64,000 nt of DNA from Haloarcula japonica DSM 6131 (GTDB lineage: Archaea > Halobacteriota > Halobacteria > Halobacteriales > Haloarculaceae). The stretch is taken from NCBI RefSeq assembly GCF_000336635.1, contig NZ_AOLY01000007.1:59412-123411 (forward strand), written 5' to 3'. Every line of letters begins with the position of its first letter. Position 1 is the first letter of the stretch. Below, one piece after another: positions 53,417-62,206 of this stretch. The translations under genes and the position numbers were made by a program. The notes under the pieces are model-generated. The model did no database searches. It had not been told where the DNA came from and was given only the letters and a program-made list of their open reading frames with translations.

Positions 53417-53812
53417 CGCCGTTCTGACTCCCGAACCTTTCCGACCAACGGCTGGATTTTGCCGCCAATATCACGCCGATAAAACGGGAATGCTGTCTCG
53501 GTAACTGACCTGGCCGCGAATGCCGGATTAGGTCCGCTCCGGCGGGCGGACAAACTATGACAGGCTGCCCCGGAGCTGGCTCCGTGGCAACACGAGGGTG
53601 TCTCGTGCCCCGGATACTTGTGCGCGCCTCCGGGCAAGGCGTATGTGAACCTATGCCACAAGCGTATTTAGATGTGACGCCCGTCTGACGCTGAGTGATA
53701 CTGGCGATATACGGTATCGAAGAATTTCCGGATGACTACGCGGGCCGTGCCGAACCGATACGCAGTATCAGCCTGCCGGCACTCGCGGACTGCGTTCGCC
53801 CGACGACCGCCG
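53417..53812. ncRNA. Gene-free stretch with five consecutive hairpins, candidate structured RNA
   Basis: No convincing gene on either strand. Five stems follow one another within 126 bases: GTCCGC/GCGGAC (53532-53551), TGCC-CGGAG/CTCCG-GGCA with one mismatch (53566-53589), CACGAG/CTCGTG (53591-53607), CCCGGA/TCCGGG (53609-53634) and GGCGTA/TATGCC with one G-U pair (53638-53657). On the plus strand ACA begins in or directly after stems one, two and five, the place of the ACA box in archaeal H/ACA guide RNAs; this may be chance. Flanks (53660-53812) hold further short GATAC/GTATC palindromes. I recognise no known RNA family. Confidence 0.4.
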
Positions 53813-54205
53813 CTAGACGTTGTCCGGGGCGTCGGCGTCGTCCTCGACCGAGCGCTTCAGCGAATCGCGTCGCGCCTTCGCGTCGCGGTCGGTTGCCTCT
53901 TCCAGGAAATCGTTCTTGATGGCGACGGCGTCCTCGGCCGCGTCGACGTTGCCCTCGGCGATGACGTCCTCCGCCGGTCGCTCGTCGATGTGGAGCGCGA
54001 TTTTGTCCTTCTTGGAGCCGTACTCGACTCGGCCCGCAACAACCCGGTCAAACACGGGGTTGTCGGGGTCGTCGACGACCAGCAAGTCGGTGCCCTCGTA
54101 CTCTTCTGTATCCGTTACTTCGCCGAAGTACTCCTCGACGAACGCTTCCATGTCAGGGACGCGGTCTTCGAGATGCTCGCCCCGTCGCATCTTGTACTCT
54201 CGCAT
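53813..54205 (-). CDS. DUF5611 family protein
   Basis: 130 residues from ATG 54205 (MREYKMRRGEHLEDRVPDM); longer starts read into non-coding sequence. An alpha/beta domain of about 90 residues ends in KKDKIALHIDERPAEDVI and is followed by a charged helical tail rich in Asp and Arg. This N-terminus is what I know from DUF5611, conserved in haloarchaea and methanogens with no assigned function. It is 38 bases downstream of the zinc-ribbon gene on the same strand. Confidence 0.82.
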   Translation of the reverse strand: MREYKMRRGEHLEDRVPDMEAFVEEYFGEVTDTEEYEGTDLLVVDDPDNPVFDRVVAGRVEYGSKKDKIALHIDERPAEDVIAEGNVDAAEDAVAIKNDFLEEATDRDAKARRDSLKRSVEDDADAPDNV

Positions 54206-54243
54206 GGGCGAGTTTTTGCGAGGGGCTGTCTTACCCTTTGCGT

Positions 54244-55101
54244 TCACTCCTCGCCACGGGTGATAAGTGACCCCTTGTGACACTCCGGACAGAAGTCCCC
54301 GGCGCGCAGCGATGTCGATTCCACCTCGGTGGTGAATCCACACTCCGGACAGGCGAACTCACCCTCCGGAACCGTCACGGCGCTGTCGCTGGTCGGCTCG
54401 ACACCCGAATCGTCGTCTGTTCCGGTATCGACTGGCATCGTCTCCGGGGACCAGTTGTCCCCGTCGTCCCCCGGCTCATCGGGCCACTCACCGGGCTGGC
54501 GGTCGTCGCCAGCCGGCTCTGATTCCTCTTCCTCGCCGAGAATGAGCCCGTCGTCTTTCTCCGGGTCGGTCTTGTCTTCGGTTACCGGCTCCTCACCCTC
54601 GGCGTCCGGGACGTCGACCGTCGTCGTCGGCTCGTCTAACTCAACGTCGCCGCTCTCGTCTTCGCCCTCGTCGCTGTCGTCGATGATCTCGGCATCGTCG
54701 GCCGACGGATCGACCGGTTCGCCGTTGTCCACGCCGTCGTCGCCGATTTCACTGTCACCCGGTGTTTCCACCGGGTCGTCGACGCTGTCCCAGCTGTCCG
54801 AACGCTCCGCTTCCTCATCATCAGGCTCGACCGCGCTGTCAGTCGGTTCGTCTGCCGGTGATGATTCGGGTTCCGCCGTTTCGGATTCGGACTCGTCTTC
54901 GACGAGGTCGCTGGCGATATCCGACGGCGTCTCGATAGCCGTTACCTCCTTGTTTTCCGAGACAATTCGCGTATTTCCACACCGCTCACAGGTCTCCCGT
55001 TCCTGGATGGTGATGACGACTTCGCTACCCTGCTCTTCGCGCTCGCGCTCGACGGTGGTCTCACCGTACTTGTGCCCGAGGACGGAACATTTGAGACCCA
55101 T
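54244..55101 (-). CDS. Two zinc ribbons joined by a long acidic linker
   Basis: 285 residues. The N-terminal ribbon uses Cys5, His10 and CxxC at 38-41; the C-terminal one uses CPEC at 251-254 and CPEC at 271-274. The 180 or so residues between are almost only Asp, Glu, Ser, Pro and Thr and are surely unfolded. I recall DUF7093 for the N-terminal part. Such a dumbbell may bridge nucleic acid and protein partners or bind basic proteins. It may be co-transcribed with the DUF5611 gene that follows. Confidence 0.82.
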   Translation of the reverse strand: MGLKCSVLGHKYGETTVEREREEQGSEVVITIQERETCERCGNTRIVSENKEVTAIETPSDIASDLVEDESESETAEPESSPADEPTDSAVEPDDEEAERSDSWDSVDDPVETPGDSEIGDDGVDNGEPVDPSADDAEIIDDSDEGEDESGDVELDEPTTTVDVPDAEGEEPVTEDKTDPEKDDGLILGEEEESEPAGDDRQPGEWPDEPGDDGDNWSPETMPVDTGTDDDSGVEPTSDSAVTVPEGEFACPECGFTTEVESTSLRAGDFCPECHKGSLITRGEE

Positions 55102-55249
55102 TGCCAGAACTTCCCACCGTGGTGTACTTAAACCCTGCCCGTTAGCTCGACCGTTCCTGACAGAACGGTACCTGTTTCGAGACAGATCTCCATTAATTTC
55201 ATCCTAACTTGTGAAATTTTATAACACGAGACGATGCTACGGTACGCCA

Positions 55250-56581
55250 ATGCAGCGGATGACGACACTCGTGGTGTCGGTCCTCGCCCTCTCGGCACTT
55301 CTCGGTGGGACAGCGATGGCGTCCGAGAACCAGCCACCGCTTGCTGACGCCGGACTGGACCAGTCCGTCGAGCGGGCGATGACGGTCCAATTGGATGCCA
55401 ACGGTTCGCGCGACCCCGACGGCACAATCGAAAATGTCGAGTGGTCTATTGAAACACCCGACGGCACAACACGCACGCCCGACTGCCCGACCTGCGTCCA
55501 GACGACGTTCTCCCCAGCCGAAACCGGCCAGTACAACGTCACTATTGCCGTTACTGATGACGACGGGGCGTCGCGTTCGGACACGCTCCACGTCGACGTA
55601 GTGGCCGCCGGTGGGCCGTCAGTCTCAGTTTCGGCCCCGCCCGCGGTCCCCGTTGGACTCCGGCGGAATCTGACCGCCAATGCGACTGCCGGCGATGCCG
55701 ACCTCCGCACGCTCGTGTGGGTCGTCAACGGCACCGCCCAAAACCAGACGCGACTCACCGGCGCGAACGGGACTTCGACCATCACGTACACGTTCAACGA
55801 CTCCGGCTCTGTAGCCGTCCGTGCGGTCGCCTACGACGCTGCCGGACGGCGTGACGCCGCTAACCGGACGGTTCGGGTCGCTGGCTCGTCCGGCAGTAGT
55901 GGTGGAGGTGGCGGTGGCGGTGGCAACGGTTGTCCGGGCGGCAGCGGGAACTACTACGTTGACGGGCAGAACCAGGGCTGTACGAGTGCCGCCCTGACCG
56001 TTGATGATACTATCGTCGATACTGACGGTCGGGATGGTCTGTGGCTGTATGTTGACAGTGAACTTACCAAGATCATCGAGGAAGACAATATGAACAAGTA
56101 CTCCGAGGACGGCTACGGGGGCACGTTCAGTAAGGAGACTATTAACGAGCGAAAAGGGGTGCTTAGGGAAAGAAGGGAGAGACAAGAGGCTCCCAGTGAC
56201 GACGGCGGCAGTAACAACGATGACAGTGCTGACGACGGCAGTGATGACGATTCCCACGTTGAGAGTACCCGTCCGGGCACCAGTGTGCCGAATAACCTAA
56301 TGGGTGGAGGGAGCGATGATGAGGATGCTTCACTACCCGACGAGCCATCAGTAGAAAACGACAATCCATTCGAGAGTAGTGACGACGATGATGGCAGTCT
56401 ATTAGATGACGGTAGCGATGACGGTGGCAGTAGCAGTGATGACGACGGTAGCAGTGGTAACGATGATAGTGGTCTACTCGGCGGTCTCTTTGGCGGTGGC
56501 GATGACAGCAGCGACGATAATGGTGGCAGTGACGACGATGACAGTGGCAATGATGGCGGAGGAGGTTGGGGTTTCTGGTAG
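55250..56581 (+). CDS. Secreted PKD-domain protein with S/D/G-rich tail
   Basis: 443 residues from ATG 55250. A Sec signal peptide (RMTTLVVSVLALSALLGGTAMA) is followed by a PKD domain (ADAGLDQSVERAMTVQLDANGSRDPDGTIENVEW, FSPAETGQYNVTIAVTDDDG) and a second Ig-like repeat. A Gly run, a Cys-containing GNGCPGGSGNYYVDGQNQGC motif and a helical segment come next. The last 120 residues are Ser/Asp/Gly/Asn repeats ending in GGGGWGFW, with no PGF-CTERM or membrane span. From about 56000 on base composition drops in GC. Probably an extracellular or surface-bound adhesin-like protein; anchoring is not evident. Confidence 0.83.
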   Translation: MQRMTTLVVSVLALSALLGGTAMASENQPPLADAGLDQSVERAMTVQLDANGSRDPDGTIENVEWSIETPDGTTRTPDCPTCVQTTFSPAETGQYNVTIAVTDDDGASRSDTLHVDVVAAGGPSVSVSAPPAVPVGLRRNLTANATAGDADLRTLVWVVNGTAQNQTRLTGANGTSTITYTFNDSGSVAVRAVAYDAAGRRDAANRTVRVAGSSGSSGGGGGGGGNGCPGGSGNYYVDGQNQGCTSAALTVDDTIVDTDGRDGLWLYVDSELTKIIEEDNMNKYSEDGYGGTFSKETINERKGVLRERRERQEAPSDDGGSNNDDSADDGSDDDSHVESTRPGTSVPNNLMGGGSDDEDASLPDEPSVENDNPFESSDDDDGSLLDDGSDDGGSSSDDDGSSGNDDSGLLGGLFGGGDDSSDDNGGSDDDDSGNDGGGGWGFW

Positions 56582-56794
56582 CAGATTTCCATTCTAGGTG
56601 CAAAGTTAGAATTTATAAGTATAATAGCTAAATTCAAAATAGAGTGGACAGAAAGAGAGAAGCAGGAGAGAACGAAGACAGGCAGGCAGCTGGTTCGGGG
56701 CCGGAATCGACATCAATCCCGACCGAAGTACCGACCCCTCCACCTGTTGAAAAGAAAACGAACATACGAAGCCTAACAGCGACACTCAAGAACT
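56582..56794. other. AT-rich intergenic stretch
   Basis: 213 bases much poorer in G and C than the surroundings at the left end (ATTTATAAGTATAATAGC at 56611-56628). No gene seen. CAGGCAGGCAGC and several GA-rich blocks (GAGAGAAGCAGGAGAGAACG) occur at 56650-56690. A promoter for the downstream lipoprotein may lie here; I cannot place it with confidence. Confidence 0.5.
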
Positions 56795-57466
56795 ATGAGT
56801 AAGACTAAGACTGTCATTAGATCTGTTGCTATCGCTCTTTTGATCATTTCCGCTGGCTGTTCCGCGTTCGTAGGTGGGGGTGGACCAACCGAAGAGACAG
56901 CTACGCTGTCGAAAACCCCAGAAACCACGTCAGAGGATACCGAGACTCCAACACCTGTACCTACGGAAATCAAAAGTGAGCCAGTCGCTACAGAAGAACC
57001 TGAAACGGAAACTGAATCGAACAACCAGGAAGAACTCAGTAAGGCAGAGAAGTTCGAGAGGTTCGACGAGAACATGCAGCGGCTATATCGTGCAGACCCT
57101 AATCGCTCTGCCGAGACAGAAGTCTTCCCTGAAAACGACTCATACCACATGAAGATTCAGATGCAGGATACCACAAACCGCACTAAAACCGTGGATGACC
57201 GGCTTGACCCACTCTGGAACTATTATGTTATTGTGGAAGACTACAATGACAATGACGATAGCTATTCAGAGCGGGATCATACGTACATCCCTGATACAGT
57301 CAATGTAACGTTCACTACGGAAGAGGGTGGGGTGTTCGAGACGACTCACATCAAATACATTTGGGCGTACAAGTATTATACTGATGAATGGTCGCTCCGA
57401 ATCTTCATGGCAAAGTATGGCTCCACCACTGAAGAGGGACCAGCTTACCACGAGAACGGACGGTAG
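56795..57466 (+). CDS. Low-GC lipoprotein of unknown function
   Basis: 223 residues. A lipoprotein signal without twin arginines (TVIRSVAIALLIISAGCSAF) ends at Cys22, followed by a Thr/Pro/Glu linker of about 60 residues. The C-terminal half is a folded domain with YHMKIQMQDTTNRTKTV, DRLDPLWNYYVIVEDY, VNVTFTTEEGGVFETTHIKYIW and aromatic-rich strands. Codon use is clearly AT-richer than in neighbours (many AAA, GAA, ATA/AGA-type codons), so recent acquisition is likely. No family recognised. Confidence 0.8.
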   Translation: MSKTKTVIRSVAIALLIISAGCSAFVGGGGPTEETATLSKTPETTSEDTETPTPVPTEIKSEPVATEEPETETESNNQEELSKAEKFERFDENMQRLYRADPNRSAETEVFPENDSYHMKIQMQDTTNRTKTVDDRLDPLWNYYVIVEDYNDNDDSYSERDHTYIPDTVNVTFTTEEGGVFETTHIKYIWAYKYYTDEWSLRIFMAKYGSTTEEGPAYHENGR

Positions 57467-57634
57467 CGAGTCACCAAACTCGAAATCATGAGTTACAAAG
57501 GGATGGTTGCTGATATCCTCGCCGCTCAGGAGTCAGTCTTACCGCTACAACAGTTTACGGCGTGTCGGATCAGGCATCCACAGTAGGCTCTGACGAGGGA
57601 CAAAGATTAGACCCAGCCGGTTTTAGAGGGACAT

Positions 57635-57928
57635 ATGAGAGCGAAGCCGGAGTATCGCGACCGGGACGAGACCGAGGTTGCGGTGCTCGATGCGCTCGCT
57701 GACCGCCGCGATGAGGGGATGACTGTCTTCGAGCTTCGGTCGCGGACGGAAGAGAATATCGACCGCATTGAGGACGCGCTCGCGGCTCTCAAGGCGGACG
57801 GTCTCATCGAGGTAGAGGACAACGGGGAGCGGACTGTCATTCTCCCGGGAGAGGGCGTGGTGGGTGAGTCGCTGCCGGACGAAGACGAATCGATTCTCGA
57901 CCAGATTCGCAAGCTGCTCCCGTTATAG
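57635..57928 (+). CDS. Winged-helix protein (DUF6432-like)
   Basis: 97 residues. EVAVLDALADRRDEGMTVFELRSRTEENIDRIEDALAALKADGLIEVE is a winged helix, followed by a wing and a short acidic tail ILDQIRKLLPL. I recall such small haloarchaeal wHTH proteins as DUF6432. AAAGATTAG near 57602 is placed as TATA. It converges on the rhodanese/MBL gene with 13 bases between. Regulatory target unknown. Confidence 0.85.
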   Translation: MRAKPEYRDRDETEVAVLDALADRRDEGMTVFELRSRTEENIDRIEDALAALKADGLIEVEDNGERTVILPGEGVVGESLPDEDESILDQIRKLLPL

Positions 57929-57941
57929 CTACAACCGAGTG

Positions 57942-59120
57942 TCACACCGCGTCCGACGGCGCGGCCGCGCAGTTGTTCGGACCGAGCTCGAGCTCGAACG
58001 CGGTATCGTCGTCGGCCGTCTCCGTTCCGAGGTTGATGGCGATAACCCGCTCAAAGTTGGCAGGGCGCGGGGGGATGTCGTCACAGATGTACTCGACGAA
58101 CGCCTCGCGGTCCATCTCGAACCCCGTGAGTCGGTCGCGGAGGGTGCCGAGGGTGGCTATGAACGTGCCGTCGTCAGCCGGCACCGTCGACTCGCTGTAG
58201 TGGCCTGGGGCGATGCGTGTCTCATCGGGGAGTGCTGCGAGCCGGTCAGTCAGCGTGCAATGGAGGTCGCGGGCGAGGTCACGAGCGCCGTCGGTCCCGG
58301 CTTCGAGATCCGGGCGGGCGACGCTATCGAGGAAGACGCTGTCGCCGGCCAGAAGTACGTCGCCGATAGTGAAGCCAGTCATGCCGGTTGTGTGACCTGG
58401 CAGAGGGCGAGGCTTCAGTGTGGCCGAGCCGACCTGAAGCGGTTCGTCGTCGGCCAGCGCAGTCACGTCGTCGACACCGCGGGCGACCGCCCGTTCCGAA
58501 AGGATCGGTTCGGCATCAGTTTCTTGAGCGAGCCGGCGAACGCCGCTGACGTGGTCGGCGTGGACGTGCGTGTCGATAGCGTAGGTAAGCGAGGCGTTGT
58601 TGTCGGCAGCGTCGGTGACATACCGGTTGGTGAATACCCGGAGCGGGTCGACGACCGCGGCCGAGCCGTCGCTGACGACCATGTAACCGAGACAGCCAGA
58701 TGACGGACGGCGATACTGGAGGACAGTTGCGGCATCGCAGGGAATCTCCCGGGCCTCGTAGAGCCGCGCCCACCCCTGCATGCCGTCGCTGAGGTTCTGC
58801 GCCTTGACGCCGTGTTCAGTCAGCAGTCCGGCGACGAAGGCGCTGGCTTCGCCGCGGCCACAGACGACCGTTATCGGGCCGGTGCCGGCCACCTCGGAGA
58901 CGATATCGTCTACTTCGCCGGTCACTTTCGCCTGGAGGAACTTCGTAAAGGGGAGCTGTGTTGCCGTCACCGCCTCGCCGCGAAGCCGCCACTGCTCGTA
59001 CTCGTCGCGGTCGCGAACGTCAAGCAACCGGACCGATTCACCGGCGTCGAGTTTCGCCTGCAACGCTGTTGCCGATAGTGATGGCGGGTCTGTCGGCGGG
59101 TCGGGGTAGTTCTCGGCCAT
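57942..59120 (-). CDS. Rhodanese / metallo-beta-lactamase fusion (persulfide-dioxygenase-like)
   Basis: 392 residues. Residues 10-130 form a rhodanese domain with the Cys loop VVCGRGEAS. Residues 135-370 form an MBL domain of the ETHE1 type: THVHADHVSG, PGHTTGMTGF, LLAGDSVFLDSVARPDLE and APGHYSES. ETHE1-like enzymes oxidise glutathione persulfide or similar to sulfite. In the well-known fusions the rhodanese follows the MBL part; here it comes first. The substrate in haloarchaea, which use gamma-glutamylcysteine rather than glutathione, would be different. Overall role: sulfide or persulfide detoxification, inferred. Confidence 0.88.
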   Translation of the reverse strand: MAENYPDPPTDPPSLSATALQAKLDAGESVRLLDVRDRDEYEQWRLRGEAVTATQLPFTKFLQAKVTGEVDDIVSEVAGTGPITVVCGRGEASAFVAGLLTEHGVKAQNLSDGMQGWARLYEAREIPCDAATVLQYRRPSSGCLGYMVVSDGSAAVVDPLRVFTNRYVTDAADNNASLTYAIDTHVHADHVSGVRRLAQETDAEPILSERAVARGVDDVTALADDEPLQVGSATLKPRPLPGHTTGMTGFTIGDVLLAGDSVFLDSVARPDLEAGTDGARDLARDLHCTLTDRLAALPDETRIAPGHYSESTVPADDGTFIATLGTLRDRLTGFEMDREAFVEYICDDIPPRPANFERVIAINLGTETADDDTAFELELGPNNCAAAPSDAV

Positions 59121-59190
59121 ACCGACTGTAGCGCTGCCCGGTGGATAAGTCGGGCGGGGATTTCAAGCCCCTGCCGCGCCCAGCGGTCGT

Positions 59191-59793
59191 ATGGACGCCG
59201 GAGCCACTATCGACGCTGTCCGTGATCAGACCGAGACGGAACGGGACAGGCTGGGCTCGGACAAAGTGCTTATCGCAGCGACAGATGCGACACTGGAGAC
59301 GGGGGCGGTACTCACGGCAGCGGCAACCCGCGAGTCAGGGCTCGCAGATATCCTCGACCGATGGGCTGCCGAGGCTGACAGCGACGTGGCGGCGCAGTTT
59401 GAGGCAGCCGCCGAGGCCGCGACCGAGCGGGCGGACCGCATCGACGCAGACGCCGGTGACTCCGATGGGTTCCTTGACAACCTCGAAACCGTCAGTGGGA
59501 CTGCACGGCGCGTCGGGGCTGGCCTCGTCGCTGCGCCACTGGTCGCCGACCGGTTCTACCTGCAGGTGGTGAGCTTCTTCGTCAACGAGGCGGACGAACA
59601 GCGGGCCGATACGTTCCGTGAAATTCGTCGGGAGGCGTCAGCACTGGACGACGGGAAGACCGTCCTCGAATATCTCTCGGAATCCGAGCGCGGGACAGCC
59701 GCGACGGCCGCGACGGACGCTATCGGAGCGGCGTACGACGACTACGCGGAGACGCTGGAGGCGATGGGACTGGATCCGAAGCCGATCTGCTAA
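59191..59793 (+). CDS. Helical hypothetical protein
   Basis: 200 residues, acidic and Ala/Glu/Asp rich, almost certainly all helix: AVRDQTETERDRLGSDKVLIAATDATLETGAVL, then LADILDRWAAEADSDVAAQFEAAAEAATERADRI and a longer second half ending in YAETLEAMGLDPKPIC. It might be a four-helix or ferritin/rubrerythrin-like bundle, but iron ligands are not evident. No family recognised with confidence. Its stop overlaps the convergent ABC permease stop by four bases. Confidence 0.75.
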   Translation: MDAGATIDAVRDQTETERDRLGSDKVLIAATDATLETGAVLTAAATRESGLADILDRWAAEADSDVAAQFEAAAEAATERADRIDADAGDSDGFLDNLETVSGTARRVGAGLVAAPLVADRFYLQVVSFFVNEADEQRADTFREIRREASALDDGKTVLEYLSESERGTAATAATDAIGAAYDDYAETLEAMGLDPKPIC

Positions 59794-61400
59794 TCGAGTC
59801 GGTAGGTTGCGACGCGGTTGGCGGCATAGAGGAATCCGGCGACAGCGCCAGCGACGGCGATCCCGCTACTCGTTACAAGTCCACCGCCGAGGAGCCATGT
59901 TTTGCCGAACGGTAGCGGGAACAGGTCACGGACGGCGAGCAGGTACGCCAGGCTCCCCGGCGCGACGGCCACGCCGAGGACGAGGAAGTACAGCCCGAAT
60001 GCCCAGCCGCTCGGAACAACCACTTCGTGGCCCTGTACTGACGACGACTCGAACTTCGGGAACACGACGCCAGCTCCGACAGCGATAGCCGGTGCGGCGA
60101 CAGTTGCGACCAGTGCAACTGTGAGTCCGGTCGCGAGCGTGACCGGTGGCGTTCCGGCGGCGACACCGAGACCGACGACCAGTAGCGTCGTCACCACGAC
60201 ACCGGGGAGTGCGCCCGCAAGGACAAGTCCGGTGACGAACGCCCGGCCGGAGACGTTGGCGGTCAGCGTCAACGGCAGTACTCCTTCCTCGCCGCCGAGC
60301 GGGTTGAGCGAAAACGCGGCTCCGAACGCCGCCGCAGTGGCGAGGCCGGCGCTGAGCGGGAGCGTCGGCGGGACCATTCGCTCCAGAATGACGATCTGGA
60401 GGTGATACACCAGGAAGAAAAACGGCATGACCGCGAACTGGACGGTAACGGGGGCTCGCTTGGCACGGAGCCACGACTTCTGAGCGACCACGCGGGTCGC
60501 CGTCGGGACCCGTCCGGTCAGCAGACGGTCCGAGAGCGTTCGTTCATCGGCGTCGAACTCGTGATCGGGCTGGACCGGATCGGCATACCAGACCCGGCCG
60601 GCTAGCCACAGACACGCGACCGCGCCGACGGGGAGCGCGCCGAACCCTCCGATTGCGGCGACAGCGGCAGCGACCGAATCGCCGCCGGCCCCCAGCACGA
60701 GCAGGACCACGTCGGCGGGCCAGGAGAGCGGTGATTGGGTCGCCAGTTGGAGCACGCGAAACTGTACCGTCGGGACGGTCGTCATCGCGACCCAGCCAAG
60801 CGGTAGTATGAGCGAAACGGCGGCTCCGACGCTCGCTCGATGGCGCGCGATGAAGGCCGAGCGGTTCGCGACCAGTTTCGTCACCAGCCCAAGACCGAAT
60901 CCGAGGACCGTTCCCAGCAGGGCAACCGTGACCGACCCGATGAGGGCCACGACAGCGATGAGTATCCCGGCATCACCGACTGCAAGTCCGCCCACCAGCG
61001 CCAGAATCGGAATGGCGAGCGCGACCAACACTCGACCGACTTCGGCGACGAGCAGCCCGGCCGCCGCGTCCTCGTAGGGGACCGTCGTCAGCAGCCCGTC
61101 GGCGGCGTCCGGTTCGCCGGCCGACTTCACCGTGTGCTGGAGTGTGAAGAAGCCGACGAGTCCGAGTAGCCCGACGATGCCCGCCGTCGTCGCAAGCCTG
61201 ACCGCCTGGGGATCGCTGTCGACCAGGGCACCGCCGAGAAAGAACGCCCCTGCGCCGATAGCGAGACTGTAAATGAGGATGCCCAATCCGCCACCGAGCA
61301 GCATGAGCGTCCCTCGTGTCGAGCCCATGAGCTTGCGCCAGGTGCGACGCAGCTCCGTCCGCACGATCAGTCGCACCCGCCGTCCGCTCGGCCGTCTCAT
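59790..61400 (-). CDS. Large ABC exporter permease
   Basis: 536 residues with about twelve hydrophobic segments and a basic N-terminus (RRPSGRRVRLIVRTELRRTWRKLMG). It is twice the usual ABC-2 permease length and looks like two six-span halves in one chain, a common haloarchaeal form. It starts inside the stop of the ATPase gene (ATGA at 61397-61400). Substrate unknown. Confidence 0.88.
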   Translation of the reverse strand: MRRPSGRRVRLIVRTELRRTWRKLMGSTRGTLMLLGGGLGILIYSLAIGAGAFFLGGALVDSDPQAVRLATTAGIVGLLGLVGFFTLQHTVKSAGEPDAADGLLTTVPYEDAAAGLLVAEVGRVLVALAIPILALVGGLAVGDAGILIAVVALIGSVTVALLGTVLGFGLGLVTKLVANRSAFIARHRASVGAAVSLILPLGWVAMTTVPTVQFRVLQLATQSPLSWPADVVLLVLGAGGDSVAAAVAAIGGFGALPVGAVACLWLAGRVWYADPVQPDHEFDADERTLSDRLLTGRVPTATRVVAQKSWLRAKRAPVTVQFAVMPFFFLVYHLQIVILERMVPPTLPLSAGLATAAAFGAAFSLNPLGGEEGVLPLTLTANVSGRAFVTGLVLAGALPGVVVTTLLVVGLGVAAGTPPVTLATGLTVALVATVAAPAIAVGAGVVFPKFESSSVQGHEVVVPSGWAFGLYFLVLGVAVAPGSLAYLLAVRDLFPLPFGKTWLLGGGLVTSSGIAVAGAVAGFLYAANRVATYRLD

Positions 61401-62137
61401 CGCTCTCCCGGATGCTCGCTGGTCACGTCGAGGAACACGTCTTCGAGCGTGCTCCCGGACTCGACGCTGTCGGTCAGCTCCTCGGGAGACCCCTCCGCGA
61501 CGAGGTCGCCGTCGTACAGAACGCCGACGGTGTCGGCCAATTCCTCGACGACGGGCAGGATGTGTGTCGAGAGAAAGACCGTCGTGTCAGCGGCTGCAAC
61601 TTCGCTAATGGTATCACGAACCGTCCGGGCCGCCCGCGGGTCCAGCCCCGAGGTCGGCTCGTCCAGAAAGAGCACGTCGGGGTCGTGCAACAACGCCTGA
61701 ACGAGGCCGAGCTTTTGCTTCATCCCCTTCGAGTACGTCTCGACGCGCCGGTCGGCGTCCCCGTCGAGGTCGAACCGGTCGAGCAACGACTCCACACGGT
61801 CCCAGTCCTCGTGCCCGCGCAGGCCGGCGACGTACTCCAGCTGCTCGCGGCCGGTGAGCTCGTCGTACAGTGGCGGCTCTTCGGGCAGGAAGCCGATGTG
61901 TTCGACCACTGCGGCGCGGTCGGCGACCGACTCACCCGCCACTCGCGCGGTCCCGCTCGTCGGGTTCGTCAACGTCGTCAGGATGCGAATCGTCGAGGTC
62001 TTACCTGCGCCGTTCGGGCCGAGAAAACCGAAAACACTCCCGCGAGGGACCGTCAGGTCGAGGGATTCGATTGCCGAGACGCCGCTGTAACGCTTTGTCA
62101 ACCCCTCGGCGACGACTGCGGGTGCTGGAGGGCACAT
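61397..62137 (-). CDS. ABC exporter ATPase
   Basis: 246 residues. Walker A is GPNGAGKTSTIRIL, the Q-loop FLPEEPPLYDELT, the signature YSKGMKQKLGLVQAL (Ser-Lys-Gly instead of Ser-Gly-Gly, seen in this exporter branch), Walker B VLFLDEPTSGLDP, and the H-loop LSTHILPVVEEL. It pairs with the permease at 59790 and is close to the CcmA/NatA type. No specific substrate indicated. Confidence 0.93.
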   Translation of the reverse strand: MCPPAPAVVAEGLTKRYSGVSAIESLDLTVPRGSVFGFLGPNGAGKTSTIRILTTLTNPTSGTARVAGESVADRAAVVEHIGFLPEEPPLYDELTGREQLEYVAGLRGHEDWDRVESLLDRFDLDGDADRRVETYSKGMKQKLGLVQALLHDPDVLFLDEPTSGLDPRAARTVRDTISEVAAADTTVFLSTHILPVVEELADTVGVLYDGDLVAEGSPEELTDSVESGSTLEDVFLDVTSEHPGER

Positions 62138-62206
62138 ACGGGCAGTGCCGCACCGACTGTGAAAAGGTCTTCCTGTCGCCGAGTCCGCGTCACCAGCCTG
62201 TCGACG

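Noticed and set aside
53398..53661. Minus-strand frame of 87 residues in the hairpin region at 53.5 kb
   Set aside because: Composition is not acidic, it has many Cys, His and Ser residues, and it overlaps the permease end. Hairpins explain the region better.
56113..56637. Minus-strand frames over the S/D/G-rich tail (Ser/Leu/Pro or His/Arg-rich)
   Set aside because: They are complements of a simple repeat and have no start signals.
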